A stretch of DNA of 64,000 nt from Panulirus ornatus (GCF_036320965.1 NC_092235.1:28121476-28185475), one strand, 5' to 3'; positions 27,621 to 38,574 are shown, counted from the stretch's first letter. Numbers and translations: made by a program. The notes: a model not told the origin generated them from the sequence alone.

Positions 27621-27889
27621 ACTCAGCAGGTTTTCATCAGTATGTATACATTTTTCGAAGCATCATCTGCCAGGCGTCACCTACATGCAAGTCATGTTGA
27701 CATTAACTGATGTTGTGGCCACCAAGCTGAAGTTTTTCCCATGATCTGTAGTTGTTGCCATCTGCTGAAGTTGTCATGAACTGAGTTGTTGCCATCTGCT
27801 GGTTGCATCTGCTGAAGTTGGTGCCATCTGAAGTTGTCATGAGCTGAGTTGTTGCCATCTGCTGAATTTATTTTCATGTGAAGAGAAAC

Positions 27890-28185
27890 ACCGTAGAGGG
27901 TGTACATAATGCAGGGTGTACTGTGGAGGGTGTACATAATGCAGGGTGTACTGTGGAGGGTGTACATAATGCAGGGTGTACTGTGGAGGGTATACATAAT
28001 GCAGGGTGTACTGTGGAGGGTGTACTGTAGAGGGTGTACATAATGCAGGGTGTACTGTGGAGGGTGTACATAATGCAGGGTGTACTGTGGAGGGTGTACT
28101 GTAGAGGGTGTACATAATGCAGGGTGTACTGTGGAGGGTGTACATAATGCAGGGTGTACTGTGGAGGGTATACATAATGCAGGTG
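27890..28185 (+). repeat. 31-bp minisatellite (about 9 copies, some shortened)
   Basis: The unit has GTGTACATAATGCAGGGTGT and ACTGTGGAGG; shorter ACTGTAGAGGGTGT units are inserted at intervals. Confidence 0.9.
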
Positions 28186-28267
28186 GAACGTGTACACTTC
28201 ACACTGTGTGTCAGCCATCTTGGTGTACCTACCCACCTTACACGGCTGCCAACACTGTGTATTGTGT

Positions 28268-28705
28268 TCTCCAGGCAGGCCTACCAACATTGTTGTCTTC
28301 CCATCAGTCAGGCCTATCAACACTGTTGTCTTCCCATCAGTCAGGCCTACCAACACTGTTGTCTTCCCATCAGTCAGGCCTACCAAAACTGTTGTCTTCC
28401 CATCAGTCAGGCCTACCAGCACTGTTGTCTTCCCATCAGTCAGGCCTACCAACACCTGTCTTCCCATCAGTTAGGCCTACCAGCACTGTTGTCTTCCCAT
28501 CAGTCAGGCCTACCAACACCTGTCCTCCCATCAGTCAGACCTACCAACACCTGTCTTCCCATCAGTCAGGCCTACCAACACTGTTGTCTTCCCATCAGTC
28601 AGGCCTACCAACACTGTTGTCTTCCCATCAGTCAGGCCTACCAACACTGTTTTCTTCCCATCAGTCAGGCCTACCAACACTGCTGTCTTCCCATCAGGCA
28701 GGGCT
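28268..28705 (+). repeat. 33-bp minisatellite, about 13 copies
   Basis: The unit is TCAGGCCTACCAACACTGTT plus GTCTTCCCATCAG, and some copies are two or more bases shorter. The 33-bp period keeps one frame open over runs of copies. No signal or domain flanks it. Confidence 0.9.
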
Positions 28706-28854
28706 GCCAGTTGTATGTGGTTTCAGTGAGGATATTTCCCCGCAGGCAGATGAAGGTCACGAGCAGATATGATTACGTTATCACGAGAGCAGAGGTCATC
28801 ATTGTACACTGACCATAATACCTGACCCAAGATAACGTGGCTGTGTTGTCGTTA

Positions 28855-29075
28855 GTGTAGCTGAGGTTGTGGAGGTGGGCGGGAGATTAGCTGAGGTTGT
28901 GGTGGTGGAGGTGGGCTGAAGATAAGCTCAGGTAACATTGGATTAGCTGAGGTTGTTGTGGTGGAGGTGGGCGGGAGATTAGCTGAGGTTGTTGTGGTGG
29001 AGGTGGGCGGGAGATAAGCTTAGGTAACATTGGATTAGCTGAGGTTGTTGTGGTGGAGGTGGACAAGGGTCTAGC
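28855..29075 (+). repeat. Irregular repeat of AGCTGAGGTTGTTGTGGTGG
   Basis: About five imperfect copies of a 40-70 bp unit with two internal variants (GGGCGGGAGATTAGC and GGTAACATTGGATTAGC). Confidence 0.75.
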
Positions 29076-29374
29076 TAGGGTTGTTCTGGTGCTGTTGGCT
29101 GGAGTTTTGAAGAAATTTTGTTTATTTGCCCACGCCTTGGGCAGTGAAAGTGGTGTATAGGGGCCAGACCTAAGGGTAATAATGGCGGTGTATAAGGGCC
29201 AGACCTTAGGGTAGTGATGGTGTTGTGTAAGGGCCACTAGCAGAGGTCAGTACACGTTGTGGAGGGGAAGATGTGTTTGGTTAATGAACAGATGCAAATA
29301 TTATCATCTTTTATGAACAAATGTACAAAGTATGGGTCAGGTGACTTATCTATCTACGTACTGTTCCTCACAGT

Positions 29375-29610
29375 CTACACCAATCATAGTCATGGTGTGC
29401 CAGAATCTCCACCAATCACAGGCATGCAGTATGAGAATCTCCACCAATCACAAGCACTCTTAGTCAGTGATGCGCCAATCACGACACTATATGGAAGCCT
29501 CCCATCCTGGACCAATCAGAGGTGCTAACAGGCTGGCTCTGGACCTGAGGATCCGCCAATAAGCGGCTGTGTACGTCCTGTTGTACTGAAACCTCCACCA
29601 ATCAGCAGCT
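29375..29610. promoter_or_regulatory. Cluster of CCAAT boxes
   Basis: CCAAT occurs seven times in about 235 bp, mostly as CACCAATCA: near 29381, 29412, 29443, 29476, 29511, 29558 and 29595. It lies just past the 3' end of the GPCR gene. NF-Y binds CCAAT; clustering could mark a promoter or be a decayed tandem repeat of CTCCACCAATCA. Confidence 0.4.
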
Positions 29611-29722
29611 TTCTTCTCTCTGGGGGTATTACTCCCTCGTGCCCGTTGACCTGGTTGGGGCAGTAAGTCTCGTAGCGGTGGTCGTGCGGGACTCTGACCC
29701 CGGGTTGACCGGTCGCAGCGCC

Positions 29723-30985
29723 TCAGATGACCTTACGTGGCTTCTCCCTGGCAAAAATGCCCTTAAACTTCCTAGTCTTGACGCGGAACTCCCGGTAGCC
29801 GTAGGCGTATATGAGGGGGTTGGCGAGGGAGTTGGCCACGACGGCGCAGTAGAGGAGTGTGCTGAGCATGTGTAGCAGACACACCTGCTTCTCCGCCTCC
29901 AGGCTGTACACCATCGTCCCCACCACGAAGGGCACGTACGTGGCGGAGAAGGACACGATGATCAGCAACACGGTCTTGACCGCACGGCACTTCTTCAGGA
30001 AGAGCACCTTGTCCCTGGTGTCGGCCACCACGCGATTGAAGTACTTGGCCGGGAGCCAGGTGCGCCTCGCTGCAGGAGGCAGGTCGGCCTCGTCAGCGGT
30101 GTCGTCCGCCGTGAGGTCGTCGTCGTTTGTGTCTGACTGGCTCTCCTGGTGGCGCCCGGCCCTCCCAGCGGCTTGGGCCTCCAGCGCGGCGATGTTCTTG
30201 GACAGTGACTGCTGATGATCGTCGACCTTACCCTGTGTGAGTGAGTTATGTGTACCGAGGCCCTGCTCATCCTCACCAGGCGAGGGTGTCCCAGTGTGGT
30301 CTGTTACGCCGTTGATGATGGCACCATCGCGTTGGCCATCGTGAGGATGATCACTGGTGGTGATGGAGACGTGGCTCCTCCTTCCCTCACTGGATGAGGT
30401 CGTACGTCTTCCTCCCTCAGTGTAGTTCATTGCCTCGTCCTCATCAGACTGTCCTCCGTCGTCACCTCCGTCGGTGATGTTCTCCAGGCCGGGGTCGGTC
30501 TCCTCCTCGCTGTGAGGGTCTGGTGAGGCGGGTGGGCTGCCGGCCGCCCCGCCCTCCCGGACCAATGTGTCACCCTCCTGCGGCAGCTCGCCCTGGATGA
30601 GGCTGTCGGTGACGTGAGAGCCGCGCCCGACGTTTGGCCTGGGCTGCTGACCATCCTCACTCTCCCTGGATGCATGACGGGTCTTGGCCGCCCCCACCGC
30701 GTCGTGCGCCCCCGGCAGCCTGGCCTTCTGCTCGGCCATCTCCTGTCTCCTGGTCCTCCTCCTGTTGGCCTTGGCGGAGGAGACGGTGGAGGCGGAGCTG
30801 ACGGTGGTGGAGACGTTAGACTTGGCAGACTTGGACCTCTTGGATATGAAGGAGAGCCTGACGTTGGAGGACCTGGCGGAGGGGTCGGCCGTGTAGGAGC
30901 CGCCGTAGCGAGACTTGTGCATCTTGAGGGCCAGGACGAGCAGGACGGTGTACAGGCTCACCACCACAGCGTACGGCCCCACCAC
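29723..30985 (-). CDS. GPCR exon 6 (TM5 end, loop 3, TM6, TM7, tail)
   Basis: Starts VVGPYAVVVSLYTVLLVLAL after acceptor CCGGCAG. The long loop begins KMHKSRYGGSY and includes a basic RRRTRRQEMAEQKAR segment and acidic/Ser-rich stretches. TM6 is around TVLLIIVSFSATYVPFVVG, TM7 ends ANSLANPLIYAYGYREF, and there is a short basic tail REKPRKVI with TGA at 29725-29723. Confidence 0.9.
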   Translation of the reverse strand: MVGPYAVVVSLYTVLLVLALKMHKSRYGGSYTADPSARSSNVRLSFISKRSKSAKSNVSTTVSSASTVSSAKANRRRTRRQEMAEQKARLPGAHDAVGAAKTRHASRESEDGQQPRPNVGRGSHVTDSLIQGELPQEGDTLVREGGAAGSPPASPDPHSEEETDPGLENITDGGDDGGQSDEDEAMNYTEGGRRTTSSSEGRRSHVSITTSDHPHDGQRDGAIINGVTDHTGTPSPGEDEQGLGTHNSLTQGKVDDHQQSLSKNIAALEAQAAGRAGRHQESQSDTNDDDLTADDTADEADLPPAARRTWLPAKYFNRVVADTRDKVLFLKKCRAVKTVLLIIVSFSATYVPFVVGTMVYSLEAEKQVCLLHMLSTLLYCAVVANSLANPLIYAYGYREFRVKTRKFKGIFAREKPRKVI

Positions 30986-31046
30986 CTGCCGGGGAAACAC
31001 AGGTCACAACAACGCTGCCACGGAGACACTCCTGACCTGTTAACGT

Positions 31047-31134
<88 letters not shown>

Positions 31135-31561
31135 TTTGTACATATACTGTGTGTAGTGCGTAGTAAACAGCAGGTTTTGGTGAACTTTAAAAGCAGTCTA
31201 CCCCTGGAACGGATAACGGTAGCGGATGGGTTAACTTGCGTGTGTCTGTACCGTGAGATACGATCTTGACCAGTGTTATCAACACCAACGATGTTGTGGC
31301 TCACTTCCGCTGGTAATCTCTGACCCCGGACGTGCCACGCCACTGATGCTCTTGATAAACAACTATTATGTAAATTCTTGCGTGAGACAAGAAAATATAA
31401 ACAGTGTAATCGATCAGCCAAAAGGAGACAAATTTCCTGGAGAAGCGAAGGAAATAATGACATGTAACCATCCGGCAAGGCTGCCAGCGGGGTCGCTCCT
31501 CACACCTGGCTATACTTTGTGTTTGTTTACCTTCCGGAAATTTGCAAATAACTGTTAAGCG

Positions 31562-31650
<89 letters not shown>

Positions 31651-34600
31651 GGATCAGATGCCGGGATTTCGTACTCCACTGAAATGTTAGGGACCCGCAT
31701 CCTCAGTAGTTGGTTGATTTTGATTAATTTTCATCGGTTGACCAAAATAATTAGTCTTCGTGAGAACGTTAACCTTTGTGCGATAAAGTTAGAAATCAAA
31801 CCACATTAACTGCGGTCATTACGGTGACGATGGGGTAGTGTGGTGTGGCAGCCGTGATGACGCCACTCTGGCACGTCATGCACTGTATGGAAATACACGT
31901 CAGGAAGGCACGACGTTCTCCTCCCAGTTCGTTATATTTTTACTTTACTTTTCTGTTTTTTTCACGGTTGATACAAGCGTGAAGTGCTGGAGGTTAACAC
32001 GTAATGGAAGACGCTGAGAACACATGGTCTGGGTGGGTATTTATAGTTTACTGTGTGTAGTATACATGGTCTTGTTATGTCTGGTGCTCCAGGTAAACTG
32101 ACAGGGAGGGATGGCCAGGTAAACTGTGAGGCCATCCCCTGCTCCTGTGAGGGGTCGTACCCAGATGATGTGTGACGCTCTTCATGAGGTGACCGAGCAG
32201 GGGCTTACCCATCTGATGTGTGAGGGACTTACTGAGTGAGATGACGGGCGAGGTACTCACCTGATGACGTGAGGTGTGAGGGACTTACTGAGTGAGATGA
32301 CGGGCGAGGTACTCACCTGATGACGTGAGGTGTGAGGGACTTACTGAGGTGACGAAGAAGACGATGGTGAAGTTCTTGGAGACGACTTGTGCGAAGACGC
32401 ATCGGTTACATGCTTCCTCCCAGCTGACCTGCATGCCCAGGGCTGGCAGCGAGCCTGGTGAGGGAGACACGAACTGGGGTATTACACACACCTACAACAT
32501 GAACTGGGGCATTACACACACCTACAACATGAACTGGGGCATTACACACACCTACAACATGAACTGGGGCATTACACACACCTACAACATGAACTGGGGC
32601 ATTACACACACCTACAACATGAACTGGGGCATTACACACACCTTCAACATGAACTGGGGCATTACACACACCTACAACATGAACTGGGGCATTACAGACA
32701 CCTACAACATGAACTGGGGCATTACACACACCTACAACATGAACTGGAGCATTACACACACCTACAACATGAACTGGACCATCTACTGGACCATCAGTTC
32801 TCCTGTTATTTGTCCCTCATATGTATTAACTCTTCCTCATGAATATGTCAGATGCATCTACGTCGCTACCGAGAATATCCAACTTTATCCAAAATTATAA
32901 TCATGACACGACTTCGTAGTACTAATGTTATATAATCCTGTCTCATAGTAGTTATGGACGGTGGGCAACAGTGCAACCTTGCTGCACAAGACTCTAACCT
33001 AACCTAACCTAACCTAACCTAACCTTGATTAAGATAGGCAGTTGAAGCGTTAGACGAACAGCGTGTGAAATGATGTTACAGGGATTTTGTTTTTAATATC
33101 TAACGAACTTTTGGATAAAAGAATTCATTTTACTATCTTAATATCAGATTGAACAGTTTATATGTGGCTTCTGGTAAGGTTATTGATATACGTAATCATC
33201 GGGATGTCATCAAGTTGTTACTCAGGTAAGTTATGTGTGTGAGGGACGTCCCCGAGGTAGTGTGGGGTGATGGTCACAGTAAGATGATGGGTCACTGAGT
33301 TCTCTAGTCTGGCCATGAGACTCGTCATGATGACCCTCTGGTCAGGACGACCTTCACATGTCACTGATGGGGCGGTCGTGGCTCAAGCCCAGAACCTGAC
33401 TCTGGCTGATGGACGTACACACGGCAATGTGACCATCATCATGCATGGCCACTTGCTCTTGTGTGAGGTTGCGGCGGGATGGATGTGCAGCAGAGCCCGC
33501 GAGAGGACCAGATGCTTACCTATCAGGACGGAGAGGAACCATGAGATGCCCAGGGCGGCGTAAACCCTCTTGGTGGTGACCAGGAGGGAGTACCTGAGGC
33601 CGTGGCAGATGTACAGGTACTTGTCGACAGCGATGAGCACGATGGAGAAGATGGTCTCCTGGCAAGCTGTGACCGCCACACCTGCAGGACGTTGTAAGGT
33701 GTTAGTGTATGCCAGGAGTGATGGTGCCTCCCTACCACCACACACCCCAGGAGTGATGGTGCCTCCCTACCACCACACACCCCAGGAGTGATGGTGCCTC
33801 CCTACCACCACACACCCCAGGAGTGATGGTCCCTCCCTACCACCACACACCCCAGGAGAGATGGTGCCTCCCTACCACCACACACCCCAGGAGTGATGGT
33901 GCCTCCCTACCACCACACACCCCAGGAGTGATGGTGCCTCCCTACCACCACACACCCCAGGAGTGATGGTGCCTCCCTACCACCACACACCCCAGGAGTG
34001 ATGGTCCCTCCCTACCACCACACACCCCAGGAGTGATGGTCCCTCCCTACCACCACACACCCCAGGAGTGATGGGCCCTCCCTACCACCACACACCCCAG
34101 GAGTGCTGGACCCTCTACCACACCAGCACTGACCACTCCTCGTCACAATATTAACTTCAGTATTTTCATATTTTATTTCTGCCGAAACTGTGTTAGGTTT
34201 GGCGAGTGTGTTGTCGTTGCTGATCCCTGGTTGTTACAGCTGAGGGTCTTGGCCAGAGCTGGAGGCCTAGGATATTGAAATTACGAGACTGAATCTACTG
34301 CTGACAGCATAAGATATATTGAGACAGCCGCTGAAAAACTGTCAGCTGATGTAATGAATCAAATTTACAAGATGTGGTTATAATCATGTGGATACTGGGA
34401 ACTGACAACATGTTATGACATATGGAGACTAAACAGAGAGACTGAACAGCTTGGTTGACTGTGGGCCGATTGCCGCACCTAGGATTCGAATCCAGGCGGG
34501 CCCGTACGTGAATTACGGTCAGCACCGGCAGCAGGTGCGCTACGGTAGCCCACAGTATGGTACCGATGGGTAGGGTACAGTAGGTGTTGGTACCGGCCAC

Positions 34601-36572
34601 ATGTGAGACCTGGCGAGCACACTGACCGATCTGGAGGAGGCAGGAGCTCCGCTGCCACAGGTCTGACTTCTTGGTGATGTGAAGGAGGAAGGCGATCACC
34701 ACGTACAACCCGATGGCCAGGTCACTCAACGCCAGGTTACCTGCAGAAGCACCAAGTACATGTACCTCACCCTCTCATACATACATATTTCTTGATACGT
34801 TTATTCATTTAATTACCCTCGCTGGAACCATTTATTTCCAGGGGTTGGTGCGTCCTCACGACTCACCTATGAAGTAGAAGGCCGGTTTGTTGTCGTGTCC
34901 GTGACGAAGGATCTTGAGCGTGCGGATGATGACGCCCAAGTTGACGAAGAAGGTGACGAAGCCCAGCACCAACATGGCCAGCATGAGCGGCAGCGACATC
35001 CGGCCGTCGCAGTAGTCTACCACACAGGAGGGGTCGTGTGTTAGTGTCGTCACGTCACCCGGCCAAGGTAAACACATCAACGGAATAAGAAATGGTCTTA
35101 ACAGTGGCTGGACTGACCCAGTGCAGACGTCAACAAAGTCTGCACGATTTTTGTTTCTTTGCGCCGGACTGCACGATTTTTAGGTGTTGTTTTTACCTCG
35201 TTCCACATAAGGCAACTGACCACCTAATCTGACCTACGTTCACAGCCCTGCAAGATGACCCACCCAAGAAATACAAGACCCGAGTCATCGTGACACGTCA
35301 GCGTGTAGCTAACATTACCATACCAGTAGTGTTTAGCAGCTACAGAACACAGCAGACGAGACTGTGTATGTGTGCGTTATAAGTAAGAGAAGTGTAAAGT
35401 GAATAGGATGTAACATCATTCATGTTGAAGAAAATGGAGCTGAGGAAAGTGGATTCGCATCAAAACACAGGGGAACTAAATCATGGCGCTGGAGATTTCA
35501 AGTCGTGAGCCAGAACATCTGTCGTGCTGGATATAAGAAAGCTGGGCCTCCCAGGCAAGCAGTTTTTGTCTCGTGTATGTTAGACGTTTGTCCTGGGTTC
35601 AGGTACAATGATCATCACCCGCTGGTAGCCATCAAAGCCAACATACACTCCTAAGTCCATCTAGACTGATGTCACCCCACACTGTGTTCCAACATGTGTA
35701 CTGTATTGTAAATGTAAGGATGATTCCGTGGACTTTGAGATTGGTTATAAGTAAAGAGATAAATTATCAGTAAAGAGATTGGTTATTTACGATTCGTCAA
35801 AGAAACAGACACCAGAAATAGCTACCAGGCTGCACAGCCTAGGTTCAGCGAGATCTGAAAATTCTTAAAAAAAAGAAATGTGAAAATTATATAGAAAGTT
35901 GGAAATACTTTCCCGACATTATAAAGTCATAAAGTTTGTGAAGACTACAGATGAACAGTGACATGTTTAACCGTGTGAAGAAAATGAATGATCCGTTAAT
36001 TAGTTAGTGATACATAGACTCCAGGTTTTGATGATATAAAATATTGAAATACACGAACAAAAACAGGATGTGGGAGGAACTGTGAATGTCGAAGAAAACG
36101 ATCCTGCGGGTGGAACGAATTAGAATGAAGAGCAAAATCCCTGACAAATATAGTACAAGGGAGAAACATCATTGACAACATAACTGATTTCCACTACTGA
36201 TAAGAAAGCCATATGTACGTGATATTCCACCACTAGTAGCTTGAAACATTGATAGGAAAGTCATGTATATATTATAATCCAATGCATGTAGCTTTAGGCC
36301 TTCAATTGATATTTAGTTGGCCAGTTTTTCTAAAGCTACTGAGAATTTCTACTTTCCTTACCGTCTGTGTGATACATCAGAGAAGAGTTCACGTTGAAGC
36401 ATATGCTGTAGAGTCTTCGGTTAGCAGCATCTGCCATAGTCTCCTCTGCTAATTCGTTCTCTCTGACCGACCTGGCCACCGGCATATCACCGTTTTCTAT
36501 AATGCTTCCTAAAGCCATATTTGAAATTACGGTTGTCGCTGGTGTTATGAAATCAGAAAAGCAGTGCATCAC
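29723..36572 (-). CDS. Orphan class A (rhodopsin-like) GPCR with very long intracellular loop 3
   Basis: Seven-helix membrane receptor signalling through G proteins; ligand unknown. Model: complement join(29723..30985, 32345..32454, 33520..33681, 34627..34740, 34867..35016, 36362..36572). This is 669 codons; every junction is GT-AG and every phase closes. Class A landmarks: N1.50 (Asn96), LALSD with D2.50 (Asp127), C3.25 (Cys154), DKY in place of DRY (178-180), W4.50 in GISWF, P5.50 and Y5.58 in TM5 (GPYAVVVSLY), F6.44 and P6.50 in SFSATYVPF (no CWxP Trp), and NPLIY (638-642). Position 3.32 is Ala, not Asp, so it is unlikely to be an amine receptor. Loop 3 is about 300 residues, rich in Ser, Thr, Glu and Asp. 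Residue numbers use the first Met. Confidence 0.88.
31049..31130. repeat. (CT)n microsatellite
   Basis: Pure CT tract about 60 bp inside GPCR intron 5 from exon 6. Confidence 0.95.
31564..31645. repeat. (GA)n microsatellite
   Basis: Pure GA tract; reverse complement in kind and near-equal in length to the CT tract at 31049. Confidence 0.95.
32345..32454 (-). CDS. GPCR exon 5 (extracellular loop 2 and start of TM5)
   Basis: Acceptor CCCTCACCAG, donor TCA|GTAAGT. Encodes SLPALGMQVSWEEACNRCVF and then AQVVSKNFTIVFFVTS. Two Cys sit in extracellular loop 2, one of which is expected to bond Cys154. Confidence 0.88.
32466..32790 (+). repeat. 30-bp minisatellite in GPCR intron 4, about 11 copies
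   Basis: The unit is ACACACCTACAACATGAACT plus GGGGCATTAC. It begins only about 12 bp from the exon 5 acceptor and so lies where the polypyrimidine/branch region would be. Confidence 0.95.
32996..33024 (-). repeat. Interstitial (TTAGG)n arthropod telomere-type repeat
   Basis: Five to six units of CCTAA read on the plus strand (TTAGG on minus), within GPCR intron 4. TTAGG is the ancestral arthropod telomere repeat. It could mark a break-repair event or chance simple repeat growth. Confidence 0.75.
33025..33519 (-). other. Rest of GPCR intron 4
   Basis: Unique sequence; nothing coding recognised beyond read-through of the flanking exon. Confidence 0.6.
33520..33681 (-). CDS. GPCR exon 4 (TM3 to TM4)
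   Basis: Acceptor GTCCTGCAG, donor ATAG|GTAAGC. Encodes VAVTACQETIFSIVLIAVDK, then YLYICHGLRYSLLVTTKRVY and AALGISWFLSVLI. Contains the DKY variant of DRY and the conserved Trp of TM4. Confidence 0.9.
33715..34110 (+). repeat. 36-bp minisatellite in GPCR intron 3, about 11 copies
   Basis: The unit is CAGGAGTGATGGTGCCTCCC plus TACCACCACACACCCC, with a GTGCC/GTCCC variant. It starts about 35 bp from exon 4. Confidence 0.95.
34428..34525 (-). mobile_element. tRNA-like SINE fragment
   Basis: On the minus strand a GATTCGAATCC B-box-like word sits downstream of GGTGCTGACCGTAATTCACG and upstream of GGCCCACAGTCAACC. The piece at 43530-43613 has related words (GTTGCTGACCATGATTCACG and GCCCACAGCCAACCC) in the same order. 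No full cloverleaf with a closed acceptor stem was found, so it is called a SINE fragment rather than a tRNA gene. Confidence 0.55.
34627..34740 (-). CDS. GPCR exon 3 (TM2 and extracellular loop 1)
   Basis: Acceptor TTCTGCAG, donor ATCG|GTCAGT. Encodes NLALSDLAIGLYVVIAFLLH and then ITKKSDLWQRSSCLLQI. It has D2.50, the WQR loop and C3.25. Confidence 0.9.
34867..35016 (-). CDS. GPCR exon 2 (TM1)
   Basis: Acceptor TGTGGTAG, donor ATAG|GTGAGT. Encodes YCDGRMSLPLMLAMLVLGFV, then TFFVNLGVIIRTLKILRHGH and DNKPAFYFI. An ATG at 35080 could start a shorter isoform by reading through the acceptor, but the split GAC codon with exon 1 is preferred. Confidence 0.88.
   Translation of the reverse strand, partial: TTATAGCRCRSCWPCWCWASSPSSSTWASSSARSRSFVTDTTTNRPSTS
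35017..36361 (-). other. GPCR intron 1
   Basis: GT-AG intron of AT-rich unique sequence without recognised features. Confidence 0.7.
36362..36572 (-). CDS. GPCR exon 1 (extracellular N-terminus)
   Basis: Starts at ATG 36572 (MMHCFSDFITPATT...; a second Met is at residue 19) and ends NVNSSLMYHTD at donor G|GTAAGG. Phase 1 matches exon 2. It has an Asn-Ser-Ser glycosylation sequon at residues 62-64 and no classical signal peptide. The start is chosen as the first ATG in frame; untranslated upstream exons may exist. Confidence 0.72.
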
Positions 36573-36852
36573 CAGATAGCAACACGTTTAGTTATTTGTT
36601 CTCTTATCATCTTACATTTTCTATCACAAATATAAAGTTAAGTGCTGGGTATGTACAAAACTTCACTCCAGTTTCCTTTTACGATTACATTATCAAAGTA
36701 ACGTTTCCTCTGGTCCTTCTTGCCTCTTAAGAAGCATTTGAATGTTCGAAGTCAATCTCCCTGTTCGTAAATAGAAAAAAAATTATCACGTGATTAATGA
36801 ATTTGCGATCTGTACACACGAGAGGTCTCGAGCATCACTTCTTTAGACATAA

Positions 36853-36856
<4 letters not shown>

Positions 36857-36891
<35 letters not shown>
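36857..36891. repeat. (CA)n microsatellite
   Basis: Pure CA tract. Confidence 0.9.
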
Positions 36892-36893
<2 letters not shown>

Positions 36894-37807
36894 CTTAGCG
36901 GTCATAACAAGCTATCCAAATGAAGGTATCATGATACGGTCGATAATCTGATTTTCTCCCGTGGATTTAACCATTCCAGGACATCTTCACATTGCCTCTC
37001 AATACCTCCCGGTACACAGGTCGGCCCGTGAGTGTCAGCCAGTACCCCCCGGTACATGGTGGTCGTGCCAGCGGGCAGGCAGCAGTGTTGAGGAACTTGG
37101 GTTTTGAAGGCAAGGTCATGAGTGGAAGGTGGGATGCGCCGCTATCTTCACTATCTACGTTATCTTAAGTATCTTGATGACTGTCAGTGAATGGTCTTCC
37201 ATGAGTCAGTGATGTGAAGGTTGATCTTGTGGGAACTGTACTTCCTGTAGGAGTTATCAGGGTGGGGTGTGTTGTGGGGGGCAGCATCTTGTACTACCTC
37301 CCTATCAAGGGGCACCACCAGGGCTCCGTACACTGTTACAGTGATGGTGTGGGCACAGCCAATGTAGCTGAGGTCAACCCACAGTGTGTTGACCGCTCAG
37401 AACACGGCAGCCCACGAGCACAGCCCACCACCCTCACACTGTACCCACACGACTATAATGGTGGGGAGGTGGGTCTCGCCCAGGGAGGGCCACACGGGAC
37501 TACCCGTCACCTTACATTACCTGAGAATAACAACGGAAATGAATGAACGCACCAGACCCCCACGCGGGAGGTGCCACAGACCGAGGGGTCGGGCCCACAC
37601 ACGCACACACACCGGGCCGGGCACGTAGGTACTCACACACATCAGGGACACAGCTAACGGTACTGTTCTGGCCACAGACAGGTGAAGGCTGCGTCAGCTG
37701 TTATGGCAACTATTACTATTGTTTCCAACTTCACTGGCTTGTCACTTCCTGATCCTCGCTTCCCTTGCAATATCACGACATCCGCCTGATACGCTCTTTA
37801 CAAAGTC

Positions 37808-37980
37808 ACGCCGCCTGACTGGCTCGTCCTGTGACTAGCTCGTCCTGTGACTGGCCCGTCCTGTGACTGGCTCGTCCTGTGACTGGCCCGTCCTGTGACT
37901 GGCTCGTCCTGTGACTGGCCCGTCCTGTGACTGGCTCGTCCTGTGACTAGCTCGTCCTGTGACTAGCTCGTCCTGCGACC
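37808..37980 (+). repeat. 16-bp minisatellite, about 10 copies
   Basis: The unit is GTGACTGGCTCGTCCT, alternating with GTGACTGGCCCGTCCT and GTGACTAGCTCGTCCT variants. Confidence 0.9.
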
Positions 37981-38574
37981 CTACCCTGGTGTTTACTCGT
38001 CCTCCAGCAGCCGTCGTCGTGACAAGTGAGACTGGACGCCTGGCCCCCACACCCAGGCTGCGCTGCTCCGCCGGCCACGTACGGATGGACGGCAGGTTAA
38101 CGTGCGTGGTACTGGGTGCCAGTCATGGCCAGTGCCGGTATCAGATAAGGGCTATCTCTTGTGCCTCGCCCACACCAAGGGAGGGACTCGTACACACACA
38201 CACACACACACCTGGGAGCCGTTGTCACGTGACCTGGTGACTACCTGGGGCACGGAGTGCCACATGGTGACTCGACCTGGAGTGTAGCATTGTGACCTGG
38301 GGAGGCGCTGGACCTCAAGTGGGACGCACTTGACTTGGGATACTGGGGACTTGGAGTGGGACATTCCTCAAGCTTGTGATCCGTCACTAGGCTTATGTTG
38401 CCTGCAGGATTCGCCAGATTTGATCGTTCTTGTGTTTACTCCATGAGACCACAGTCATACCTTACCTCATCACCCACACTTGAGGCTATCATGGGTCGTA
38501 CCCTCGTGATCAAGAGTCGTACCAACGTGCACATTAAGGTGACAGATAAACCATTCTTATTTCATTACTCATCA

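Larger units (their letters stand above)
30986..32344 (-). other. GPCR intron 5 with (CT)n and (GA)n tracts
   Basis: GT-AG intron containing (CT)n at about 31049-31130 and (GA)n at about 31564-31645, about 430 bp apart in opposite orientation. They are complementary and could pair in the transcript (inference). A direct repeat of GAGGTACTCACCTGATGACG occurs twice near 32250-32330. Confidence 0.8.

Noticed and set aside
26871..27744. Three overlapping plus ORFs of 250-278 codons
   Set aside because: A stop-free 26-bp tandem repeat keeps all frames open; no start context, signal or domain.
29859..31156. Plus-strand ORFs opposite GPCR exon 6
   Set aside because: Antisense shadows of a GC-rich coding exon.
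21184..34110. CRISPR-like arrays (26-36 bp direct repeats)
   Set aside because: Units are contiguous with no unique spacers and the genome is eukaryotic; these are minisatellites.
37214..37546. 110-codon plus ORF
   Set aside because: Composition unremarkable, no domain recognised, no exon signals.
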